From NCBI GenBank assembly GCA_045617225.1, contig JAZLIC010000085.1:1-9278 (forward strand): a DNA stretch of 9,278 nucleotides, in the 5' to 3' direction. A program made the translations under genes and the position numbers. Source of the DNA: JAZLIC01 sp045617225 (lineage in GTDB: Bacteria; Bacillota; Clostridia; Monoglobales; Monoglobaceae). The notes beneath the pieces were generated by a model. It was not told the origin of the DNA and did no database searches. It saw only the letters and a program-made list of their open reading frames with translations. Below are positions 1 to 5,806 of the stretch, piece by piece; position 1 is the first letter of the stretch, and each line of letters opens with the position of its first letter.

Positions 1-1256
1 GGAGCTAAAAACGCACCTGCCACAGCACCCCACGAAACGCCCATTGCCTGCGCAATAAACATACTTGCACTTTTTGCCTGTTTGATTGCTATTAAAGCCG
101 ATGCTACGATGAATAATACGATAAACAGACGCATTATCAGCATTGCTTTCTTTTCTGACAACTTTTTCTTTTTTACAGAGTTAATAAAGTCGAGTGTAAT
201 CGTAGAGCCGCTTGTAAGCACCAACGAAGAAAGCGTAGACATTGATGCGGAAAGTACAAGCACGATTACCACGCCGATTATAATAGGTGATAAAGTGGAT
301 AGCATAGCAGGTATAATCGCATCAAACCCACTTGCCTTAACATCAATATTGTAAAGTCTTCCAAATCCACCCAAGAAGTAGCAACCGCCGGCAACAACTA
401 TCGCAAAAAATGTGGATATAATCGTTCCTTTTTTGATAGAGTCCTCGTTTTTGATTGCATAAAATTTTCCGACCATTTGCGGAAGTCCCCATGTACCGAG
501 AGATGTCAGCAACACAACAAATAACAAAAACATAGGGTCAGGACCTAAAAATGAGGAATATGCTCCTTGCCAGCCTGCCTCGCCCGTTTGTGCCGCAAGC
601 GACTGCATTGCAACAGTCAATCCGCCGTTATCGGAAAGAACTGCACCTATTACAAGAACAATACCCAAAAGCATTATTATACCTTGTATAAAGTCATTTA
701 TTGCCGTTGCCATATATCCGCCTATTAAAACATATATACCTGTTAAAATCGCCATAACTATTACGCAGACCGAATAATCTATAGTCGGATAAGCCATCGA
801 AAACAATCTCGAAAGACCGTTATATAATGAAGCTGTGTACGGAATTAAGAAAACAAATGTAATAATTGAAGCTGCAAGCTTAAGTCCGCTTGACTCAAAG
901 CGTGCGCCGAAAAAATCAGGCATTGTTTTGCTCGAAATATGTTGTGTCATAATTCTTGTTCTTCTTCCCAAAACGATCCAGGCAAGCAAAGAGCCTATAA
1001 AAGCATTACCAAGACCAATCCAAGTCGAAGCAATACCAAAATTCCAACCGAACTGACCTGCATAACCTACAAAGATAACTGCCGAAAAATAAGATGTACC
1101 AAAAGCAAAAGCACTAAGCCACGGGCCTACTGACCTTGAACCTAATACAAACCCATCAACATCAGTTGCATGTTTCCTTGCACGAACGCCTATTACAATC
1201 ATAAGTGTAAAAAAGCAGACAATAAGACAAGATGTAATAATCATTGTTTCAATCAT
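1..1256 (-). CDS. Sodium:solute symporter (SSS family), C-terminus cut off by window edge
   Basis: This is an integral membrane secondary transporter of the PutP/PanF-type SSS family, which couples solute uptake to the sodium gradient. 418 residues are visible; family members are usually about 480-550 long, so roughly the last 60-130 residues lie off the left edge. The protein is a run of hydrophobic helices with a LeuT-like fold expected. Recognisable family segments are VLGSRSVG (38-44), TSYFSAVIFVGYAG (54-67), GIYVLIGGYMATAINDFIQG (173-192) and SASMSTLSS (336-344). S340 and T341 in the last match the PutP residues of the Na2 sodium site. The segment around PutP D55 reads GTSYFSA here, so it is not a close PutP orthologue. 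The substrate cannot be told from sequence. The ATG at 1256 is preceded by AAGGAG with good spacing. The gene has its own promoter behind nth. Family call is very safe; substrate is unknown. Confidence 0.93.
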   Translation of the reverse strand, partial: MIETMIITSCLIVCFFTLMIVIGVRARKHATDVDGFVLGSRSVGPWLSAFAFGTSYFSAVIFVGYAGQFGWNFGIASTWIGLGNAFIGSLLAWIVLGRRTRIMTQHISSKTMPDFFGARFESSGLKLAASIITFVFLIPYTASLYNGLSRLFSMAYPTIDYSVCVIVMAILTGIYVLIGGYMATAINDFIQGIIMLLGIVLVIGAVLSDNGGLTVAMQSLAAQTGEAGWQGAYSSFLGPDPMFLLFVVLLTSLGTWGLPQMVGKFYAIKNEDSIKKGTIISTFFAIVVAGGCYFLGGFGRLYNIDVKASGFDAIIPAMLSTLSPIIIGVVIVLVLSASMSTLSSLVLTSGSTITLDFINSVKKKKLSEKKAMLIMRLFIVLFIVASALIAIKQAKSASMFIAQAMGVSWGAVAGAFLA

Positions 1257-1261
1257 AGTTT

Positions 1262-1268
1262 TCTCCTT
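1262..1268 (-). promoter_or_regulatory. Ribosome binding site of the symporter
   Basis: The minus strand reads AAGGAGA five bases before the ATG at 1256. It is a near-ideal Shine-Dalgarno sequence and fixes the symporter start. Confidence 0.8.
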
Positions 1269-1299
1269 TGTTATAGCTTCGTTATGATATCAAATGTAT

Positions 1300-1328
1300 A
1301 TTATACAACAAATCGAAAATTTCGTCAA
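1300..1328 (-). promoter_or_regulatory. Sigma-A-type promoter for the symporter
   Basis: On the minus strand TTGACG (1323-1328) is followed after exactly 17 bases by TATAAT (1300-1305). This is 5 of 6 and 6 of 6 matches to the housekeeping consensus, the best promoter in the window. Transcription would start near 1293, giving a leader of about 37 bases. The -35 lies only four bases beyond the nth stop codon, so the symporter can be transcribed independently of nth. No terminator hairpin is visible between the two genes, so read-through from nth is also possible. Confidence 0.75.
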
Positions 1329-1332
1329 GGTA

Positions 1333-1977
1333 TTATACGCCGATTTTAGGGCAAAATTCAGTTATTGGACAATTTTCGCAATCAGGTTTACGTGCCGTAC
1401 AATATTTTCTGCCATGTTCCACAAGTTGATGGCAAAACCGTGTCCATTTATCTTTCGGAAGTATCTCCATAAGTTCAAACTCAATTTTTTTAGGGTCGCT
1501 GCTTTCGGTAAAACCAAATCTTTGGGATAATCTTGTCGCATGAGTATCTACTACAACCCCGGGAATGTTAAAATAATCGCCTAAGACAAGATTTGCAGTC
1601 TTTCTTCCGACCCCGGGAAGCCTTAAAAGTTCTTCCATACTTCCGGGGACTTCACCTTTATAATCAGAAACTAACATATTTGCGCAACCGATAATATTTT
1701 TAGCCTTGTTTCTGAAAAAGCCCGTTGACTTAATATCCTCCTGAAGCTCCTTTAAATCCGCAGAAGCAAAAGCGTAAACATCAGGATATTTTTTATATAA
1801 ATCTTTTGTGACGATATTTACACGTGCATCTGTGCATTGTGCCGCAAGTTGGGTTGAAATCAAAAGCTCAAGCGGTGTTTCGTAATCAAGCGTGCATTTT
1901 GGATTACTATACTCAATGTCAAAAATTTTAATGATTTTTGCAGCAAGTTCTATATTTTTATCTAATCTTTTAAGCAA
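1333..1977 (-). CDS. nth: Endonuclease III (DNA glycosylase/AP lyase)
   Basis: Base-excision repair enzyme that removes oxidised pyrimidines from DNA and nicks the abasic site by beta-elimination. The 214-residue length matches the family (E. coli Nth is 211). The helix-hairpin-helix LPGVGRKTA spans 120-128, with the catalytic lysine K126; the second catalytic residue is D144 in VDTHATRLSQR. The C-terminal [4Fe-4S] cluster ligands are C193, C200, C203 and C209 with the standard C-X6-C-X2-C-X5-C spacing. STQLAAQCTD (41-50) is also typical. The start is TTG: an in-frame TAA lies directly before it (1978-1980), the next in-frame ATG is at residue 101, and a purine-rich AAGGGGGA sits nine bases upstream. 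All catalytic residues are present, so the protein should be active. It is divergent from glyA and followed by the symporter. Confidence 0.96.
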   Translation of the reverse strand: MLKRLDKNIELAAKIIKIFDIEYSNPKCTLDYETPLELLISTQLAAQCTDARVNIVTKDLYKKYPDVYAFASADLKELQEDIKSTGFFRNKAKNIIGCANMLVSDYKGEVPGSMEELLRLPGVGRKTANLVLGDYFNIPGVVVDTHATRLSQRFGFTESSDPKKIEFELMEILPKDKWTRFCHQLVEHGRKYCTARKPDCENCPITEFCPKIGV

Positions 1978-1985
1978 TTACAAAA

Positions 1986-1993
1986 TCCCCCTT
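1986..1993 (-). promoter_or_regulatory. Ribosome binding site that supports the TTG start of nth
   Basis: The minus strand reads AAGGGGGA, leaving nine bases between the G-run and the TTG at 1977. With the in-frame stop immediately before the TTG, this decides the nth start. It slightly overlaps the glyA -35 element on the opposite strand. Confidence 0.65.
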
Positions 1994-2020
1994 GCAAATT
2001 TAAAGATATATTATTATAAT
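1992..2020 (+). promoter_or_regulatory. Promoter of glyA
   Basis: TTGCAA (1992-1997), a 17-base spacer and a perfect TATAAT (2015-2020). The -35 is weak (4 of 6), the -10 is ideal. A start near 2027 gives a leader of about 56 bases, too short for a glycine or tetrahydrofolate riboswitch. The -10 overlaps the proposed nth -10 on the other strand. Confidence 0.65.
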
Positions 2021-2045
2021 ACTATATAGAAATACAAAATTTCAA
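2016..2045 (-). promoter_or_regulatory. Probable promoter of nth, overlapping the glyA promoter
   Basis: On the minus strand TTGAAA (2040-2045) is followed after 18 bases by TATTAT (2016-2021). Both hexamers match 5 of 6 or nearly so. The start would be near 2009, giving a leader of about 32 bases before the TTG. The -10 is almost the same base pairs as the glyA -10, so the region would be a bidirectional promoter. Other registers in this AT-rich stretch are possible. Confidence 0.45.
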
Positions 2046-2082
2046 GTAAAATTTACAACTTAGATAAGAAAGGTGAGTGACA

Positions 2083-3321
2083 ATGTTTAATTTGGAACAT
2101 GTAAAGATGACCGATATTGAGGTCTTTGACGCAATTCAACAGGAAGCTGACAGACAACGAAACAAAATTGAACTTATAGCTTCCGAAAATTTTGTCAGCC
2201 CTGCAGTTATGGAGGCAATGGGAACACCCCTTACAAACAAATATGCAGAAGGCTATCCGGGTAAGAGATATTACGGCGGTTGCGAATATGTTGATATTGT
2301 GGAAGACCTTGCAAGAGAACGTGCAAAAGAACTTTTTGGCGCAGAATTTGCAAATGTTCAGCCGCACTCCGGTGCACAAGCAAACTTGGCGGTATTTTTT
2401 GCGGCAATGGAGCCGGGAGATACCTATCTTGGAATGAACCTGGCACACGGCGGTCATTTAAGTCACGGTTCACCTGTTAATATTTCAGGTAAATACTTTA
2501 ATGTTGTTCCGTACGGTGTTGATGATGTTACACATCGCATTGATTATGATGCACTCCGTGAGCTTGCTATCCAAAACAAACCGAAGCTTATTTTAGCAGG
2601 TGCAAGTGCATATGCCAGAGAGATTGATTTTGCAAAATTCCGTGAGATTGCAGATGAGGTTGGCGCATATCTTATGGTTGATATGGCACACATCGCAGGA
2701 CTTGTTGCGGCAGGTCTGCATCAAAACCCTGTTCCGTACGCAGACTTTGTTACCACCACTACACATAAAACACTTCGCGGCCCTCGCGGTGGTATGATTT
2801 TGTGTAAAGAAAAGTACGCACAAATGATAAACAAAGCTGTATTCCCGGGAATTCAAGGCGGTCCGCTTATGCATGTTATTGCCGGAAAAGCTGTATGCTT
2901 CAAGGAAGCGTTGTCACCTGAGTTTAAAGAATATCAGAAACAAGTAAAGAAAAATGCGGCAGCCCTTGCTGAAACATTGATGAATAACGGAATTGAAATT
3001 ATATCCGGCGGTACAGACAACCATCTTATGCTGGTTAGCCTCTTAAAGCAGGGCAAGACAGGTAAAGAAGTTGAACAACACTTAGATGAAGTCGGTATCA
3101 CCTGTAACAAAAATGCAATACCTAACGACCCGCAAAGTCCTTTTGTAACAAGCGGTATAAGACTTGGCTCACCTGCGGTTACATCACGTGGCTTTAAAGA
3201 GGAAGATATGATTGAGGTCGGCACTCTTATCACTATGGTAATTAACGATTTTGAAGCTAATAAAGACGAAGTTGCCGCACGTGTGCAGGCACTTTGCAAG
3301 AAACATACGCTTTATGAATAA
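2083..3321 (+). CDS. glyA: Serine hydroxymethyltransferase
   Basis: Cytosolic PLP enzyme that converts serine plus tetrahydrofolate to glycine plus 5,10-methylene-tetrahydrofolate, the main source of one-carbon units for purines, thymidylate and methionine. The 412 residues match the family (E. coli 417). The PLP lysine is K229 in TTTTHKTLRGPRGG (224-237). D200 and H203 in MVDMAHIAGL bind the cofactor ring, KYAEGYPGKRYYGG (53-66) is the N-terminal signature with the catalytic glutamate E56, and R360 in SGIRLGSPA binds the substrate carboxylate. ATG at 2083 is chosen over an in-frame GTG two codons upstream because AAAGGTGAG is well spaced for the ATG and overlaps the GTG. rarA starts inside its last eight bases. 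Complete and apparently functional. Confidence 0.98.
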   Translation: MFNLEHVKMTDIEVFDAIQQEADRQRNKIELIASENFVSPAVMEAMGTPLTNKYAEGYPGKRYYGGCEYVDIVEDLARERAKELFGAEFANVQPHSGAQANLAVFFAAMEPGDTYLGMNLAHGGHLSHGSPVNISGKYFNVVPYGVDDVTHRIDYDALRELAIQNKPKLILAGASAYAREIDFAKFREIADEVGAYLMVDMAHIAGLVAAGLHQNPVPYADFVTTTTHKTLRGPRGGMILCKEKYAQMINKAVFPGIQGGPLMHVIAGKAVCFKEALSPEFKEYQKQVKKNAAALAETLMNNGIEIISGGTDNHLMLVSLLKQGKTGKEVEQHLDEVGITCNKNAIPNDPQSPFVTSGIRLGSPAVTSRGFKEEDMIEVGTLITMVINDFEANKDEVAARVQALCKKHTLYE

Positions 3322-4594
3322 GAAACCACTTGCAGACAGATTAAGACCCACGACGCTTGACGATGTTGTGGGTCAGCAACATTTTTTAGGTGAAAATCGT
3401 ATACTTAGGAATATTATCGAAAGCGGTGATATTCCCAATATGATTTTTTACGGCCCATCCGGCACCGGTAAAACAACTGTTGCAAACATTGCCGCAAAGG
3501 CTTGCAAGAAAACATTGCGAAGGCTTAATGCGACAAATGCTTCCGTTTCCGATATAAAGGAGATTGTCCGTGAAAGCGATAGTCTGATTGGCGAAAACGG
3601 GATTTTGCTCTATTTAGACGAAATTCAGAATTTTAATAAAAAACAGCAACAATCTTTGCTTGAATACACAGAGAACGGAAAAATCACTTTAATTGCCAGC
3701 ACTACCGAAAACCCATACTTCTATATCTACAATGCAATTTTAAGTCGAAGTACGGTTTTTGAATTCAAGCCGCTTACCACTGATGATATAGAAAGTGCGT
3801 TATCCCGTGCAGTACGCATTTTGCAAGATGAAGACTTTAGGCATAACAAGTTGGTAATTGAAGAAAATGTCCTTAAACACCTGGCAGAAAAGTCAGGCGG
3901 TGATGTGCGAAAGGCGTTAAATGCGTTGGAACTTGCGACTACATATACTTATCCAAATGATGACGGAAATGTAGTTTTAACAGTAGAAACAGTGGAACAA
4001 TGCACCCAAAAGCGTGTTATTCAATATGACAAAATGGGCGATACGCACTATGACCTTTTAAGTGCATTCCAAAAGTCAATTCGCGGAAGCGACCCTGATG
4101 CGGCTATATATTACTTGGCACGCCTTGTACTATCAGATGACCTTCCTTCGATTTGCAGACGGCTTATGGTTATCGCCTGTGAAGATGTTGGACTTGCATA
4201 TCCTACTGCAATTTCTGTTGTAAAATCTTGTGTAGACAGTGCTTTGATGCTTGGCTTCCCTGAGGCACGAATACCTCTTGCGGAAGCGGTACTTCTTCTT
4301 GCAACGGCTCCTAAGTCAAATTCTGCTTGTGTTGCAATAGATACTGCCATTGCGGATATAAATTCCCGTGATACAGGAACAATTCCAAGACAACTTCAAA
4401 ATAAGCATTATGATGGTGAAGGTAACAAAGAAAAGGGACAGAATTATTTATACCCACATAATTTCCCCAACCATTATGTAAAGCAGCAATATCTTCCCGA
4501 TGCAATAAAAGACGCAGTATATTACACTCCGGGTGAAAACAAAAATGAACAAGCGGCATCGGAGTATTGGAAAAATATCAAAAATGACAACTAA
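3314..4594 (+). CDS. rarA: RarA/MgsA-type replication-associated recombination AAA+ ATPase
   Basis: DNA-dependent AAA+ ATPase of the RarA/MgsA/WRNIP1 family, which acts at stalled replication forks and interacts with single-strand binding protein. The 426 residues are normal for the family. The N-terminal AAA+ domain holds Walker A GPSGTGKTT (47-55), Walker B LLYLDEIQNF (98-107), sensor 1 ASTTENP (128-134), a probable arginine finger R145 in LSRS, and sensor 2 R199 in GGDVRKALN. The C-terminal MgsA tetramerisation region (about 245-425) includes CRRLMVIACEDVGLA (281-295) and YLYPHNFPNHYVKQQYLP (379-396). The start at 3314 begins ADRLRPTTLDDVVGQ directly, as family members do. The ATG overlaps the glyA stop in ATGAATAA, and no clear Shine-Dalgarno precedes it, so translation is probably coupled to glyA. 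Confidence 0.96.
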   Translation: MNKKPLADRLRPTTLDDVVGQQHFLGENRILRNIIESGDIPNMIFYGPSGTGKTTVANIAAKACKKTLRRLNATNASVSDIKEIVRESDSLIGENGILLYLDEIQNFNKKQQQSLLEYTENGKITLIASTTENPYFYIYNAILSRSTVFEFKPLTTDDIESALSRAVRILQDEDFRHNKLVIEENVLKHLAEKSGGDVRKALNALELATTYTYPNDDGNVVLTVETVEQCTQKRVIQYDKMGDTHYDLLSAFQKSIRGSDPDAAIYYLARLVLSDDLPSICRRLMVIACEDVGLAYPTAISVVKSCVDSALMLGFPEARIPLAEAVLLLATAPKSNSACVAIDTAIADINSRDTGTIPRQLQNKHYDGEGNKEKGQNYLYPHNFPNHYVKQQYLPDAIKDAVYYTPGENKNEQAASEYWKNIKNDN

Positions 4595-4595
4595 A

Positions 4596-4631
4596 AAAGT
4601 ACCGTAAAAGCGATAACTTTTACGGTACTTT
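4596..4631. terminator. Bidirectional intrinsic terminator between rarA and the lipoprotein gene
   Basis: A perfect 15-bp inverted repeat, AAAGTACCGTAAAAG (4596-4610) and its complement (4617-4631), with a 6-base loop. It starts one base after the rarA stop and ends ten bases before the lipoprotein stop. On the minus strand the stem runs into six T residues, so it is a good terminator for the lipoprotein gene. On the plus strand the stem is followed by TAAAATTCTCTTT-like sequence with a poorer U tract, so rarA termination may be less efficient. Confidence 0.85.
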
Positions 4632-4641
4632 AAAATTCTCT

Positions 4642-5010
4642 TTACTGACCTAATTTGCTATCAACAATAGCTTTAAGTTCCATAACTTGATTTTTTTGTT
4701 CATCAGTTAAATTCTTTGTAAGCAAAGCGTTTATTGACATCAATGCATCATCATACAAACCGTCGTTGATTAAAGCGGTAATATCTGCAAGTTCGTTTGC
4801 TATTGCTTCTTCATCTGCAGCTGCTTCCTCCGCTGTCATTTCATCACTGCCGTCTTCACCCAATTTCGAAGGCGCTTCCGTATTTATAGTAGAGCCTTTA
4901 ACGGCATCATCATCCAAAACCTTTCCACATCCGGCAAGTGCAAAAGACATAATTCCAACAACCAAGCATAATGCCAAAACACTGCATATTGATTTACTAA
5001 AAATTCTCAT
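4642..5010 (-). CDS. Small acidic lipoprotein with a C-terminal TPR-like helical hairpin, function unknown
   Basis: I do not recognise a named family. The 122-residue product starts with a basic MRIFSK, a hydrophobic stretch (about 8-26) and the lipobox LAGC (25-28), so it should be cleaved before C28, lipidated and anchored on the outside of the cytoplasmic membrane. Residues 33-75 form a low-complexity linker rich in D, E, A, S and T. Residues 72-121 look like two amphipathic helices; DGLYDDALMSINALL (83-97) fits the G-x-Y-x-x-A pattern of a tetratricopeptide first helix. The ATG at 5010 is preferred: AGGGG lies nine bases upstream, whereas it would abut the other in-frame ATG at 5019 with no spacing. 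It has its own promoter and terminator, so it is monocistronic. There are no catalytic motifs; a binding or scaffold role would be a guess. Confidence 0.85.
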   Translation of the reverse strand: MRIFSKSICSVLALCLVVGIMSFALAGCGKVLDDDAVKGSTINTEAPSKLGEDGSDEMTAEEAAADEEAIANELADITALINDGLYDDALMSINALLTKNLTDEQKNQVMELKAIVDSKLGQ

Positions 5011-5019
5011 AAAAATCAT

Positions 5020-5026
5020 CCCCTAT
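5020..5026 (-). promoter_or_regulatory. Ribosome binding site that decides the lipoprotein start
   Basis: The minus strand reads ATAGGGG ending nine bases before the ATG at 5010. It directly touches the alternative ATG at 5019, which argues for the shorter protein. Confidence 0.6.
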
Positions 5027-5037
5027 CATTGATGTTA

Positions 5038-5066
5038 ATTATACTATTATTTAACGAAAAATGCAA
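5038..5066 (-). promoter_or_regulatory. Promoter of the lipoprotein gene
   Basis: Minus strand TTGCAT (5061-5066), a 17-base spacer, then a perfect TATAAT (5038-5043). The -35 matches only the TTG. A start near 5031 gives a leader of about 20 bases. The AT-rich tract upstream may compensate for the weak -35. Confidence 0.6.
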
Positions 5067-5098
5067 GAAAAATTTTGAATTTTTTTAAAAATAAATAC

Positions 5099-5127
5099 TT
5101 GTATCTGTGAAGTAATTATTGTATAAT
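5099..5127 (+). promoter_or_regulatory. Promoter of the cysE operon
   Basis: TTGTAT (5099-5104), a 17-base spacer and a perfect TATAAT (5122-5127). A start near 5134 leaves a leader of only about 23 bases before the cysE ATG. There is therefore no room for a T-box or S-box leader downstream of this promoter. Confidence 0.6.
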
Positions 5128-5156
5128 ATGATTAGTATTATGTTTTTGGAGAGAAT

Positions 5157-5804
5157 ATGAGTATTTTTAAACTAATTAATCAGGAAATTTCACTTACATT
5201 TGAACGCGACCCTGCCGCAAGATCAAAGGCACAGGTCTTTTTTCTGTATCCCGGAGTTAGGGCAATAACATATTATCGCATTGCGCATAAACTATATCTT
5301 AAAGGTCACTTTTTTATTGCGGATTGGATTTCAAAACGCGCTCGTAAGAAAACGGGAATTGAAATTCATCCTGCTGCCGAAATCGGCGAAGGTGTATTTA
5401 TCGACCACGGTATGGGCGTTGTAATAGGTGAAACCGCAGTGGTTGGTAACAACTGTACCATTTATCAAGGAGTAACCTTAGGAGGTACGGGTAAGGATAA
5501 AGGCAAGCGTCATCCAACCATAGGCGATAATGTCCTTATAGGATGCGGTGCAAAAATTTTGGGTCCCTTTACGGTTGGCAGTAACAGTAAAATTGCGGCA
5601 AATGCAGTAGTTTTAAAAGAAGTGCCGCCAAACAGTACCTGTGTGGGCGTACCGGCACATGTTGTAACGATTGATAATGTGCGTGTTGCACCTTCAAAAA
5701 TTGATTTGGATCAGATACATATACCTGACCCTGTATCTATGGAACTTGCAAATCTGCGTGATGAAATTGAGCATTTAAAGCAGCATGAGAATATGGAGGA
5801 ATAA
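5157..5804 (+). CDS. cysE: Serine O-acetyltransferase
   Basis: Cytosolic enzyme that transfers acetyl from acetyl-CoA to L-serine, making O-acetylserine, the first step of cysteine synthesis. The 215 residues match the short Gram-positive form (B. subtilis type) rather than the 273-residue E. coli form. An N-terminal helical part (about 1-65) is followed by a left-handed beta-helix of hexapeptide repeats (about 66-170). Diagnostic segments are IEIHPAAEIGEGVFIDHGMG (68-87) with the catalytic histidine H84, VVIGETAVVG (88-97), VTLGGTGKDKGKRHPTIG (106-123) and GVPAHVV (164-170). The tail 185-210 is probably a short coiled helix. GGAG lies just upstream of the ATG. The gene leads the plus-strand run and is separated from cysS by two bases, which links cysteine synthesis to its loading on tRNA. 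Confidence 0.97.
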   Translation: MSIFKLINQEISLTFERDPAARSKAQVFFLYPGVRAITYYRIAHKLYLKGHFFIADWISKRARKKTGIEIHPAAEIGEGVFIDHGMGVVIGETAVVGNNCTIYQGVTLGGTGKDKGKRHPTIGDNVLIGCGAKILGPFTVGSNSKIAANAVVLKEVPPNSTCVGVPAHVVTIDNVRVAPSKIDLDQIHIPDPVSMELANLRDEIEHLKQHENMEE

Positions 5805-5806
5805 AA

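Noticed and set aside
82..1133. Plus-strand open frames at 82-354, 835-1056 and 939-1133
   Set aside because: They are antisense to the symporter, which has continuous homology, a promoter and a ribosome binding site. The antisense products have no domain features.
2021..2082. Glycine or tetrahydrofolate riboswitch upstream of glyA
   Set aside because: The leader from the predicted start is about 56 bases and shows only short weak inverted repeats; it is too short for either aptamer.
2077..2082. GTG start for glyA two codons upstream of the ATG
   Set aside because: The GTG abuts the ribosome binding site, whereas the ATG at 2083 has proper spacing.
2053..3299. Minus-strand open frames inside glyA (for example 2053-2457, 2593-2874 and 2934-3299)
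   Set aside because: Antisense shadows of a well-conserved glyA. No plausible start signals or protein motifs.
3251..3313. Upstream TTG start adding 21 residues to RarA
   Set aside because: The extension lies within glyA in another frame and is unlike family N-termini, which begin shortly before the ADRLRPTTLD motif.
4766..5032. Plus-strand 88-residue frame opposite the lipoprotein gene
   Set aside because: Its serine/alanine-rich product is the mirror of the acidic linker; the minus-strand frame has a signal peptide, lipobox, promoter and terminator.
5100..5156. T-box or S-box leader upstream of cysE
   Set aside because: The predicted leader is about 23 bases and contains no specifier stem, T-box sequence or terminator hairpin.
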